Shown in pieces: positions 13,027-26,700 of a stretch of DNA of 64,000 bases. This DNA comes from Symbiodinium sp. CCMP2592 (taxonomy: Eukaryota > Sar > Dinophyceae > Suessiales > Symbiodiniaceae): positions 1,948,881-2,012,880 of the forward strand of contig CAJNDT010002001.1 of NCBI GenBank assembly GCA_905221615.1, given 5' to 3'. The translations under genes and the position numbers were made by a program. Below the pieces are notes generated by a model, which was given only the letters and a program-made list of their open reading frames with translations, did not search any database and was not told the DNA's origin. Numbering within the stretch: the stretch's first letter is position 1; each line of letters opens with the position of its first letter.

Positions 13027-13250
13027 GAATCTGCATGGCACACACACACACACACGCACACAGGCATCACTTCGTCGATGACGAAGAGGATGATGTTTGT
13101 GATTAGTAGTCATGGTGATGAAGATCGAGATGGTGGCGATGATGGAGATGTTGGTGATGATGATGACGATGGTGATCTGATGGTGATGACGATGGCGGCG
13201 ATGATGAAGATATGACTTCGATGATGAAGGATGATGATGCTTGTACGGAC
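13027..13250 (+). repeat. (CA)n followed by GAT-rich imperfect repeat
   Basis: A CACACA run (about 13035-13065) is followed by about 150 bp of GATGATGA/GGTGATGA words (about 13085-13240). Simple-sequence DNA; no coding signal. Confidence 0.85.
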
Positions 13251-13654
13251 GACCGTGGTGGTACAGTACTCACCATGACAATTATTGTGCCGATGATGTT
13301 GGTGCTAATGATGAAAGCGCTGCAGGTGAAGGTATGCATTTACATGATGTCTCTGACCCCGATCCCATGCCTCTTTATATAGTTACTGTCGCGGTGCTGG
13401 TTGTGTTCATGATGTGGATGCGGGTGAGCGTGAGGCTGATAGTGACATGGATGCTGGTGGTGGTAGCGATGGTGAAGGAGGAGGAGGAGGAGGAGGACAA
13501 GCATAACGATCGTTGGCACAAGCCAGCAGCAGCACCAACGAGAAGAAGAAGAAGAAGAACGACAACAAAAACGCCAGCAACAACAGCGACAGCAGAAGCA
13601 ACAGCTTGCTACACTCACGCCCTTTGTGGAAATGACTTACTGTTTATAGCTACT

Positions 13655-14600
<946 letters not shown>

Positions 14601-16303
14601 TCGATATTGTGTGTGGGTGGCAGGGCGCCTCTTGAAGATGGAGTACCGCAAGTTCCGGGGCAAGCGGCCATCTGTGTTGACGGTGGAAGATTCCGCCAAT
14701 GCGACGGGATAAAAGAGCCGAGCATTGCTTTATGGCCGTGTTAAATTATAACATAGCCAGAAAACAGTTTTAATTGAGACAGCCCAAATAGGGACATGCA
14801 GGTTCAAGAACCTCACTCATGACTCACATGGTGTTGCAGACGTCGTACGTGAATTTAATTCCCCTTCGCCTACTGCATCTGAGGCCCGGGCCTTCGCGGC
14901 GACGCAGGAGGCGTCCGGGTTTTTGGATTCAGGGTTCACGGCGGCTTCGAGTCGTCGAGTGGAGAGATTCAGAAAAGCAGGAATTTTGGATCTCCTCAGG
15001 GCTTGGCAGAGGGTCGAGTGTCGAAGGTCGAGATTCCAGCTTGGGTTGAGTAAATTGGGAGCCATCGGTTTGAGGCGCATATGGGATCTAGGGATCAGGG
15101 GCGCGATGAAACGGAGCTCCGGGATGCCTATGCGAGTCGGGGAACCTTTAGGCGCTAATGCCAAAGGCTTGGCGTCCTGGCGAGCATGAGAAGGAGAAGC
15201 GAGTCTCATCAGGGTTTGCCAGACGAGATTGATTGTCTGTGATTTCTTGTTGCTAGGTGAAGTCTAGATGACTGGGCCAACAGACTGCAATTCGCCCAGC
15301 TTGCACGATAGAAGTCCCTAGAGCACAGGCCTTGGGTTACATGACGTCGTTGCACGTGCAAGCTCGTTTAAGAGCAAGTCAGAATTCGATGTAAAGGTGG
15401 AGTTGACTCTGCAAACCCTGAAGCTCCCTATTGAACACCAGTTGAAATCTCTTTGGATCGTCAGGGCATGAGCCCACTGTGCTTGAGGGCGAAGGGCGAA
15501 GCCGTACAGTCGTACGACACGGCAAGGACGCTGAGCGTTTTCGGCAGAGTGGGCAAGAGTTGGCTATGGGAATGCTATGGGCCTGTTTGAGCGCCCCTTC
15601 TTCAAGAAGCGTTTGAAAGAGTTGATGCTATTGTACTGCTACGGAAGAACCTGGACCTCCTCAACCGCGTCCTCATTGACCAAGACTTCTCAGCAAAAGT
15701 GTTCGAACATCTTTGCTCACCATGAGTCTTCGCCTCCGGCGGTGACTCACACCAGAGCATTGAAGTGGGTGGGATGTCTCTTCTCCTGAAGACCTCCCGG
15801 GTGGTCTTCGCTCACCGGTCTCCGGCGCTCGGTAAACGCGGATCATGAGGCTTGGTGAGTTTGCGTAGCGCTGGGTTTTCCGAGCCGGGGTTGCGATGAC
15901 ACCAACTCTGTAGGCAAGACAGCGAGCCGCTCGCTGTTGTGCCTCCGGACGGTCCGGACGGCCAAGCAATTGTCGACATGTCGAGCCCTTCGGATTTGGC
16001 GAAGCCTGAGGCATCCCAAGTGGCTGAGCGAAGATTCTGCTCTCAACCGGTGCGCGTCTAGTACGTTCTTCAGCCAGAAAAGAACACGCGGGACTGTAAG
16101 CAGTCACCGGCTCCCTAAACCCCGAACTCTGGACCTTTCCCGCCTATGAAACCCCGAACTGAGCGCGCAACCTCCGAAAACCCGTTTCGACTCGAGACGC
16201 CAGGCCGGGCCCTCTGCAGCGCCGGGCAGCCAGAGCCAGAAGCCCTGACCCTTTGCTGCCTGCGGAGGAAAAAATGAAGTCTTACCCTTACCGCCTCAGA
16301 GAG

Positions 16304-16317
16304 TTTAGGGTTTAGGG
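16304..16317 (+). repeat. Interstitial telomere-like repeat (TTTAGGG)2
   Basis: Two perfect tandem TTTAGGG heptamers. TTTAGGG is the plant-type telomere unit also reported for dinoflagellates. Degenerate versions occur throughout the first 38 kb. Confidence 0.7.
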
Positions 16318-18267
16318 CCGAAGGGAGAGCGAAGCGGTGAGCTTTTATTCTCGCGTTATTGTCAGAACTATGGTAGCACGAAAGTGGCTTTAGCTGGTGT
16401 TAGGGATCCTTAGTCCCATCATACTTGAGCTCAAGTCATTGGAACTCTTGATGATGTTGATATTGCTCAGGAGGATATAGATCAGGATGCGGATGGCAAT
16501 AGTGGTGCGGATGCTGAAGACGGTTCGGATGGTCTCTAGAGTCTAGAGGTCCAGAAGTAGTGCTAGTGGTCACTTGGTAAAATATCATATGGGTGTGCTT
16601 GGCGACGTTTGGCAGCTTCCCCTAGAAAGCACAAAACTGCGCAGCTTCTAGCCAAAGAAATGTGGATGCACCTATGCTCAGAATAACTATCCAATTCTAG
16701 CGGTCTGTCCACCTATCCATTTGTCTGTCTGGTTTTTCAGGTGTCTACATCTGCATCTGGATCTATATCCACATCTCTAGATGCATTTGCTTACCTAAAT
16801 ATTGCTTTGTGACTCATCTCAATTGTCCTCTTACACCTTGTGTGTAATTTGTTTGGAAAGCCCGACAGAATTTGGTTCGTGCCGGGATCTTGTCCCCGCT
16901 CGCTCGACTTGCATCGGCCGTCTCTCTGAGTCTCTCGCTCTCTCTCCCTCTCTCTCTCGTGCTCTCTTTCGTCATCTCTCCATCCTCTCTTGGCTTGCAC
17001 AGCTTCTGGAATGAATGCGCCACGGGAGTGCTAGCTGCCAATTTAACGTTGCCCGTATTAGAAGTGAGGTGCAGGCTGTCATGCGAAGCACGTACCGCCT
17101 CAACAACTTGTCTTCCCGGACGGTGGCATTTGGCTGTGTTCAGATCCCCGACGTAAAGGCTCCAACCCTGCCGACTTGCGTGCAGTGCCAACTGCGAGCT
17201 GGCACAGATGAAGAAGAGCTGCAGACAAAGGCGCTGAGCTGCCATGGCCGCTTGGACGGCCAACCTCAGCAAAGACTTCGAGCGGACAGAGCCCTACATC
17301 CCGATCCTGCTCAGTGTCAGACCGAAAGTCTTGCGGATCACCCACATGTTCACTCCCAAGGCTTGGCAATCTCGCATGCCTGTTTAGCTTCCATTGCATC
17401 ATCCCCATGCACACTCCTCAAGTTTTGAGCGCATATCACTCAAACGATCACCGTATGAAGATAGGAGGGTCATGGTGCGAGCTGTTGATCTAGTGACTCC
17501 AAGCTGTTCTGTGGCCAGGAGTGTGCTTTGCTGCGTTGGCTCATGCGCGGGGCCCTAGCATTGCGCTAGCAAAGCTGCAGTGTTTGATCCGTAACCGTCA
17601 CTACATTGTTTTATTCTTCGTCGTTGTCACATGTACGTAGTAGCAGTGGTCGTTGGAGTAAGGCAAACACATGGAATGTCACGCAGTAGAAATCTGCGAG
17701 AGGCGCCGAGAAGGCAAAGAAAGAGCAGACGTAGCTGTAATACCACTGTTCTAGTAACATTACTGCCATTCACCGCAGTATCATCGGCGGTAGATGCTCC
17801 TCAAGCGGAGGCTGGAGGCGCTTATCTACTTTGGTGACAGCTCCGAGATGGTCACGACACGGCCGGATCCACAGCATGTCGAACTCCTAAGAAGATGGCT
17901 AGAAATTCCGTTCAAGACTGGAATCGGCTTCAACCCTGAAGCTAATCGCTTAATGCTCGCAACCGCAAACTCTGAGGGCATGTAAGACTCATTGCTCCTG
18001 TTTCAGCCTTCACTTTCCGGGTCCATACCTGCACACCCTATCCTGAAGACGACAAACCACGACAACCCCACAGACCCAACAAGTGCACACCAACGACACC
18101 GCATGCGGCACGCCGCTGCGCGGGATTCCGTCCATTGGTCGTCAGCGTCACCAGGCTTGGTTTCAGAATTGCGCAGCAACGAAAGGATGAGGAGCATCTT
18201 GCGTTGCGGCAACAAGAATGCATGTGGGTCGCCTTGTGCGAGCAGCGTAGATCTTCGGTTTTAAACC

Positions 18268-18281
18268 CCCTAAACCCTAAA
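18268..18281 (-). repeat. Interstitial telomere-like repeat (CCCTAAA)2
   Basis: Two perfect tandem CCCTAAA units, opposite in orientation to the copy at 16304, preceded by a partial unit. Confidence 0.7.
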
Positions 18282-18827
18282 CGTTCAACTCGGAAGCCTA
18301 CACAAATCCAAAGGGCCGTTCCACGAAACAGCTCGGAAGCTAAAAAAACGGCAGGCCAGGATCTGTCAACTCCTCTTCTGGCTTTGGTGGCTCGGCAGTG
18401 GCTGAGGCGATAAGCGTTATGTGGTTGGCGGTTTTGGGGTTCCAGGGAGAAAACTGCTTCTTTATACGTCTATACATATTGATTCATGTTTACAGGGCTG
18501 AAGAACGTTACGTTCTACTACTGCAGGGGCTAACACCGGCAAGCCCCTAAACGAGTAGTTGTGGTGCTCAGCAAAGGTCGCAGAGGACTACAAGTCCTTT
18601 CATACTAGCCCGCGTAAACTCCGAACTTACAATCCTTCTTGATGCAGCTAAGTAAATGCGAGCGTAAATGCCGTCGGCGAACATCTCGTGCGGGAGGGTC
18701 GTTTAGGGTTTGTGTTTGTTTTGCTTTGATTGACAGGCAAGGTAGGGCTCCATACAAGCCCCCGAACACTCTGGGATCTAGTCTGGAGTCTAACAACATG
18801 CAGGCCAAATACCTCACACGTCGAAAG

Positions 18828-18848
18828 CCCTAAACCGTGGGTTTAGGG
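18828..18848. repeat. Head-to-head telomere-like inverted repeat
   Basis: CCCTAAACC (18828-18836) faces GGTTTAGGG (18840-18848) across 3 bp, followed by further degenerate GTTTGGGG words. This is the arrangement expected of a fused or inverted pair of heptamers, though at this length it could be chance in a heptamer-rich background. Confidence 0.55.
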
Positions 18849-20431
18849 TTTGGGGTTTCTGGTTCAACCCCTAAGCTCAGGGTTGACTAAGCTGCCCGAT
18901 CAGGTCAGTCTGTAAACGCGCAAATGCCACATCCAACTTCCCAGTCACAATCACATCTCTTTTAACCGTTCGCAAACTCCACGCCATCAAGGCCTAAACG
19001 TAAACCCTGTCGATCCCTTCTGTCGGCCGGCTGTAAGGAAACTTGGGCAAGAGGCCACTGAAACCTGGCTTCTGTTTGTCCTGAAATGTTGTGAGGAAGG
19101 GGCTACTTGGGCTTGTCGTACAGACGACTACTCAGGATTTGTGTGGGCTGGGTTTTCGGTTAGGACCTTCGACATTGTCTGGCTGTGACGGGAGCCTTAT
19201 GCAATTCTATAGTATAGTTCTTGGGAACGCAAAAGAGAATCAGGAAGAGCAACAACAGCGAGAGCATGCCAGCGCCAGCACTACCACTACCGCTGCCATC
19301 AGGAGCAAACCATATGTAGAAAGAAGAGTAGCAAAAGTATATTCGGGATGGGTCAGTACTGGTAACCGTCGTAGCACCAGATGCGCTCCTGCAGACACCC
19401 CGGATGCGGCTTCCTTTGGCATTTGAACCTATAGCTCCAGATGGTCACCGTGTTATTTCCAGCCCTGTGTGAACTTCGCAAAGTGTGTGGATATCCCCCA
19501 ACCCCAAAACGATCATTTTAAACACTGGTTCGGGTGGGTCCCCTCGCCCAGTGAGGACACTGACATTTTTCGGCATCGATGCCATGGCGGTTGATTTTGA
19601 GAAGCAGGGGTACTGAAATCATGTACTTGAGTAATTATGGAATATCTGTCTGTCTGAGCACAGCAATGGCAGTTTTGAGTTGTCGAACTTCTGTCTGAGC
19701 CATCTGAGCGGTGAACCGTTGAGCAGCTGCAGAAAGTGAGCAGTGACAGCTGAAACCGAGCAACTGAGGGTGCGTCCTTATTTCTACCAATCTCCCTTGC
19801 GAGGTAGCCATCGCGAGTTTTTCAACCCTATGAGTCAGCCACAAGCCTAAACCATTGAACAAGGTTCAGTCCACATGTTGCCTTCCACCACTGGCCGAGG
19901 ATGCGAATGCAAGATCCAGATCAACTGTCTTTCTATTTTCAGGAGACGAAAAGGTCGGGGTTTGGTTTGGAGTAGAACCAACAGAATGTCGATCAAGCTT
20001 TCATGACCCATGGCTGGTGTCCTGCTGCCTTCCGGCAGGGAGCTGCCGGCTGAGTGGCAACCTGTTTAGAGTACACATATCCCGAAATCGTGCAGCCTTT
20101 CACAAGCAGATGGGCAGTGGAAGAAACCGGTCAAGGTTTTGCGGTGTCGGGCTTGGCTGTCAGATCTCCATCGACGTCCCTCAACCGGAATCTCTGGCAT
20201 CGAGTTAGTCTGTTGCTCAGATGTTGCTTGAATGCGCCCAAAACCAAAAAGTGCTTCTTGCCAGGAGCCCCCAGACTTTATGATCGCGATGATGCAGAGT
20301 GCCTTTGCTTTGGATTGCACAAGCATTATGGGTTCCTTGCTCGCTTGCGTGTTTTCAAGGCAGCTTAGTTGTCGTCCCTGTAGTAGAAGGATCAGAAATC
20401 CAGCGCGTCCATAACGCTTTTTGATCTGTAG

Positions 20432-20748
20432 GTGCATCAGAGAATGCCTAGGAGTGGGCACAATGGTCGGCGTACATCCCAACAATGTGGAGGCAGCGCG
20501 AGCACTGACGGGGGCCTGGGACAATTTTTTGGCTCATGGCTTGCAGCTACGGGTCTACGATTCGGTATTACAGGGGGTGCAAGTCTTCCCCTCCCTGAAG
20601 GCTATATACCACCTCTACAAGCCCAATGCAGAGCTGGCGAACCTACATCTGGATAACTTCAACAAATATTTGTGGCCCCATCGCTTTATGTCTGCCTCGC
20701 TGTTCCTGGATGACTACGAGGACGGAGGCCATTCGTGGTTCCACTCAG
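20432..20748 (+). CDS. Exon-like block of an unrecognised gene
   Basis: The frame is protein-like for about 105 codons: balanced composition and aromatic/hydrophobic spacing, with segments such as NNVEAARALTGAW, LKAIYHLYKPNAEL and LFLDDYEDGGHSW. It is bounded by a plausible acceptor (GATCTGTAG|G at 20431) and a GT donor (CCACTCAG|GTTG at 20748); downstream the same frame turns Cys-rich and unlike protein. I do not recognise the family. No convincing neighbouring exon was found within a few hundred bases, so it may be a retained exon of a long-intron gene or a gene relic. Confidence 0.4.
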
Positions 20749-23700
20749 GTTGTTGTTCTGGCTGTTTCTTCACAAAATATGTAGGCTGTCTGAGCGGTGC
20801 AGTTGCCTGGCGCAAGCTGCCCAATTTATGCATCGCTGGCGCTCCGCAATTAGAATTCGCCCCAAGGTGCACTTGTAACGTGAAACCCATTGAAGCCTGG
20901 ACTCCGTTAGCCCCGTGCTGTCACGAAGTACGGTGACAACCTGACTCCCGACACCCTAAACCCGGCACCGAGAATTCGCTTCCTTACAGAGAAAGGAGAA
21001 ACAGCTAAGTCTTGAAGAGGCACGGTCTTCCCGCTGTTTCTCGATACCATCAGACCGGCTCTTGGTTTTTCTTGGGCCGGGCTTATGCTGGGAGTTCCTT
21101 CTGACTTAGGTTTTAAATGGTTTTAATTCCTGTTCGAAAAAGAAGAGCCCAACGGACCATTCAACGAGGGTTGCTAGGGCGTTTATCATGCAGTTCTGTG
21201 GAGTGCTGCAGTATCTTACGCTGTCCTAGGTCTCGGGGCATACATTGCCTTGTCAGCACGCATGAGCAGACCATCGGATCACATGGTTTTGGGCCCCAGA
21301 ACGCGAAACACATCCTTTGAAGCCTGACCATAGGCTCGGAGACCTACTCACGATTTGATCTTCGCACCAAGGTACCTCTGTTGCTCGCCGGTTTCTTTCT
21401 AGAGTTTGGCGCGGAGCTTCAGGGGTGCTTGGGTTTGCACATTGCTTCTTCACATTGACGAGACTCTTCAGTACAACTTTTGGCCCCCGAGTTCAGGCGC
21501 AAACCCTCCGCCCCGCCACACTAAACAAACAGACGCACGCTCCATCCGAACCTGACAACCGTTTCGTACAGAAGATGTGGTTGATTTCCTTTCAGCTCTC
21601 GCTTACCAAGGCGGGGACGGCGACGTTGGGGTCTCCAGCGTTGCACAGGAGCATGACGAGGTCTGGCCTTGTCCAAACTGGAGACCCAACCCATCATGCT
21701 TATTTGTGTGTTCTATGTATATGTATGTGTATATGTATAGATACATACCTATGTATATATATATATACATCTAATTCGCACGATGTGACAAGCTGTAGTT
21801 CCAAAGATACTAAGCTGCGCAAGACATGCAAGCTCTAACAGCTTCAGCTGCTATTCTGCCACTAACTCCTGGGTAGGAGGCAAGGGCTAATCCATTTCAG
21901 GGAGTGAATTCAAGAAATCGTCAAGACGCCGACTCTCCACAACAACATGTCTACGCCGCTCGGTCTTGCTTCGGTCAGTCGAGATGAACCAACTAAAGCG
22001 GAGAGTTGGCTTTCTTGAACCTAGCCCAATACAAGGTTCTGAATCGCTGAACCTCCTGTAGGCTCTTGGAGTTAACAGCATGAAAGCTAAGCAAGCCTTC
22101 GACCCCAGAAGAAGGTTCTTATATCATCGCCATGCAGATAGTTCGCATGTCAACTGCTACGCAACCCGCTACTCAATGCATTTACAACACCGAGGACACC
22201 CTAAACTTTGCATGCCTTCTGCACTCTAAAGCCTAGAAGGCCCTGAAGCATAGCCCGATAGAAGCGATGGCACAGGTCAGGGCCTGGCAGAGGGCCCTGA
22301 ATGACGCTCGCATGCATCGTGCGCCATGCCAGCATTCGGACGTTCAAGGCAATTCAAGGTTTTCGGATGGCTTTGGGGCTTAGGTTCTATGAAGTTCGTG
22401 AAATCGAGCAGAACCCGTGGTGCTTGCACCCATCCATAAACACAACAGTTTGACGACAAAAGCCACGAGGCTGGAATGCCCTGCGCAGGAACCTCAACGC
22501 CGTTCACTCCACCCCACCCCCAACACCTCGAACTACCACCTCCCACCCTAGCAGCAGTAGCAGCAGCGTAGTAGTAACTTTAGTAGTAGTTGTGCGTTGT
22601 TGTAGGAGGAACGGGCACTCGTGGGAGTAACACTGGCCTGTAACTCGAGCTCGATCTCGAACTGAGACCATTAACACAGTCCGGTTGCCATTGGAGTTCG
22701 CCAAACACAGAACGACCCACAAGCAACCGACGATATGATTGCCGCACTTTGCTCCCAACCATGGTTGCTTCAGGCTTCCTACTTCAACAGCCTAGGAACC
22801 CAAAACGGGCCATCTGCTGAGGTCGCAAGCGACACGGAAGCATATGTGCCTTGGATGACTGTAGTAAGTGGGGGGCTTGTAGGACTGGTCGGGTGATCGA
22901 CCCGTCGGAAAGCAAGCAACAGTGCACCGGTCACCCTAAACACCAGACCATGCTGAGGCACATCGCAGAGTTGATTCCGGCGAGCCCGGTGAGTTTCGCC
23001 AACGCGTCCTTCAAGCTGCCAAGGACATGTGCAGGCAACTTGCAGCTGACTTTTCGAACGGACGCGCATGCAATGTTAACACCATGCCAGCAGGTCCTAA
23101 CTCCTTAAGCGTTAAAATCACAGTCCCGACCCTTAAACCCTCAACCCAAATTGGGAGCTGCAACGAAAACCCGAAGACAGGCTCGGTCGACCTGCACAGA
23201 TTCCGGTTCTTCCAGCGCAGCTTGCCTCAAGCTTTCGACTTTCTGGCACGAACGCAGCAGCAGTAGTCGTCGTCGTAGTAGTAGTCGTAAGAGTAGGAGG
23301 AGGAGTAGGAGGAGCAGGAGTAGGAGTGGGAGGAGTAGGAGGAGTAGGAGGAGGAGTAGTAGGAGTAGTAGGACTATAGTAGGACTGCAGGAGTAGCAGT
23401 AGCAGCAGTAGCAGGAGTAGCAGGAGCAGCCGAAGCAGAAGCAGAAGCAGAAGCAGTGTGTGTACTTTACTAGCTCTACTAGCTCCCGCGACTAGTCTGA
23501 TGCCGAAGACTACTGCCAGTAATTTGACCTTTCGGCTGCTTTGGGGTCATAACTGTTGTGCGTTCCTTGTTGGGTGCGGTTCTGTTTCGATAAGGGTCAG
23601 GCTTTGAGGGAGTCTCAGCACTGCTTTGCCGATCATTCGTTTCAATTTCCCTACATCCCGGTTATTTCGCACATGTCACAGGGCCTGGAATCCCAAAAGC

Positions 23701-26700
23701 CTGCCTACCGTGGATGCACCAAGGAAAGGGACCATGTACTTGTGGTTCCTCGGCTGAGTTGAGAAGTGCTGGAACTCGGACTCCTTGGCATTGATTGCGT
23801 CGCAAAATGGACCTTCAGCTTCTGGACCCCGTAAAGCTGCAGTAAACTCAGAAACCCCCGACATGAAGCAGGTTCAACTACCTTGACAACGGAGAGGACG
23901 ACGTGCGAACGATTCATGCTGGTTGCAGCTCCAGCGCAAGCTACAAAATGATCGGCACCATGTGGCCTGGTGCAGAAGTTCCGCTCAGGGTTTCGGGTGT
24001 AGCGGTTAGTTGCACTCGGGGATGACTTTGGTGAAGATAACCCAGACAAAGCGTTCTGTGCGAAAAAGACTCAGGCAAACGCTATGTAATTGAAGTCTTT
24101 GGAAGGGGCCGGCTTGCAGGATCCGTTAAAGTGCACCGAAGCTTTGCTGCTGCGTGATTTCATAGCAGTACTGCTTTCAAGTTGACATGGCTCCTGGACT
24201 TGCCAGCCCTGTTGTACGACTTGCGTTTGTTCGCAGATGTTCGTAAGCAGCGGCATCCAGGCTTCGCGTACTAAAGTTTCGTGAAACACTCATGACAAGT
24301 TCGCTGGCCATGGAACTCCGAACATGTCCGAGTCTTTTTGCAAGAGCTGCCCCTGTATGTGCTGCTCGGGCTGTTGCAGTCAGTAATATTCAGCTTGGTG
24401 TTCAGCGAGTGCCTCTTTTTTCGTGTGCTGCATAGGCACAGCCAGCATGCGTATGTTTATCTGGGGTAATGCATCCGAGTACATACTCATATTTTTCATT
24501 TTGAACAGGACAGCCGACCTTGCCCCGCACTCCAAAACACCGCCAAGCCCGAGCAGAGACTTCACGATCATTAGGGGTCCTTGCTGATTGAAGCCTTACT
24601 TTTGATTCTTAATCCCGGAACCACAGCCCATTCGAGGTAGTGAGTGCTATGGCTAGCCATTGCAGTTACGTCAGCAAGCCTGCATGAGGCATAGCCCCGT
24701 ACTTCGGCCATGTTTGCTCACGTGAGGCTTCACAGCAAAAGCATTGGAGAACCCGTTGAACCTGACAGCTTCACACCGGTCCCCCGACGGAAATTGTCTG
24801 ACCATAAGGGAACCCTTCAATTCCAAAGCCATTAACTTGAATAAGCCTCGGTCACTCTGCTGAGCCGCTTGAATCGCAAGCTTGGGTCGCTTAGGAAAGC
24901 GGCCAACATCGCGAGCAAGAGTTTCTTTAGAAGCCCATGGTTCTGCAAGCCTGATAAGAGTATCAGAGAAATACTTATTCCGCAATCGCTAGATCCGAAA
25001 ACCAGCCTCCGAAGCGCCGAGGTTTCTACGTGACGGCAGCGGGCCCTTTCGACCCTCGGCATGCAAGGAGACAAGGTGTGGGGCTCTGACCGCGTTTGGG
25101 GCTTTAGGGATCAGGGCTTAGGAGATGTGCGCTACGGCTTTTAGGGCAAGGATGACGTCTCTACCCTAAACAGTGCAAGCCTGACTTCGTTGCACATGTC
25201 TTGCTTCACAGAGCGGGAAACCGTTAATTAATCCTGAATAGAGACTGACGGGTCAGCAGTCGACAGCACACCACTGCGATGTACCGAACCTTTGCACGAA
25301 GGAGAGACACAAGCGACGTGAATTTAACCCGCGACTTTGCCGGGAATTTAAAGTGGAACACGGCCAACATGAGATTTTGGTCCGTGCAAAGCAAGTTGCT
25401 GGGCAGAGACTGCACAAGCACCTTGTAAGTGGACGCACTGTCGACACTGCGAGCTGCTGTGTGCTGTAGAACTTCGGGCGGATTCGGTCTCGAATCCATG
25501 TTGCCTGTCAGGAGAAGAAAAACAAGAGAGTCGGAGATGAATTTACCCTTAAGAACAGCTTGTTGCCTCCTGCAGGTTCAGTGCCATGTGCGCATGTTTG
25601 TATGCGCTCGGGAAGCCTTGCGGGTCTGGAGTCTGTAGACCTCGCCCAACCGTCAGAACGAGATGCTCTAGCCATGCTTACAAGAAGAATCTGGCCCCAG
25701 TTCGCAAGATGTTGTCCATAGGAGAGCACGACTCGTTCTGGAATCCCACGGTGAAGAAGGTGGACAAGGCGCTGGCCTCGGGCATTTCGGGGTTTCGGGT
25801 TGTCCTAGGGTTGTGTACAGCCCCATTCTTTGGGAATCAAAAGCTTAGAACCCATGTGGCTCAGGGTTTCGGGCGTCGCCGTTTACAGTTCAGGTCGCGG
25901 CGTTCTGAACAAAACGAGCGGTCTGCATGTGCCGAAGTTTAGAGGAAGGCTTAGCCGGCTGTCGTACTTTACCGCACTCGCACATCTACTGGTACCGAAA
26001 AGTACGTAGGTAGGTAGGTATTCGGATAGATGAAGAAAGACAGACTGACAGACAGTTAGAGAAATTGGTGGACACATGAGCAGATGGATAGATGGATGCA
26101 AGGTAGACAGAGATCCATAGACAGACAGGCAGATCGATCGATAGTATAGTATGATTGTGCCTGAGATGTTTCGCAGGGAATAAGATTCAAGATGGCACGG
26201 CCTCAACTTCAAATTTGCACCCTAGACCTCTGCATGCCTAAACTCTACATTCTACATCCCTCCCCCTCCCCCAAGCACAAGTCCCTAAATTCGGAAGCCC
26301 AAGCCCAGATCGCTCCTAGTAGAGCAGCACAACCACTCTGACCCTCTTAGCGCGGAGAGAAATCCTCAGACGAAGCCTTCAAGTCAACTAGACGCTTTCT
26401 GAAATCTTCGGGTTAGCGAATCAGGATGTAGGTTTGCACAAACGGACGTCCCCAAGACCGAACCCTAAGCACCAGAGCCACCTGAACCAGAGAGTAACGA
26501 GGCCGAGGAGGTTCGGCGGACCATCGAGGCGACACAGGCCTCCCACTTCCGTTTCAGTCATATCGCCGCCCCTTGGTTGATGGAGCTAGGGTTGCAGGGT
26601 ACCCTTTGCATGTAAGTTTCAGGATCTACTGGGGTTTGGCGTTGTGGGGTGGGCTCGAGGCAATAAGCCCCAAACTTAGTTGGCCTCAAGATTTCAAGTT

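Larger units (their letters stand above)
14601..20431. other. Spacer with telomere-like words and a CT-rich patch
   Basis: It contains an imperfect CT run (about 16920-16985) and telomere-like islands at 16304-16317, 18268-18281 and 18828-18848 (listed separately). A glutamine/arginine-rich frame near 18150-18250 might be exon remnant but has no clear splice sites. No gene is called. Confidence 0.5.

Noticed and set aside
20526..20537. TTTTGGCTCATG, close to the spliced-leader end
   Set aside because: One mismatch at the diagnostic 3' end and it lies inside the exon-like coding block, so chance is more likely.
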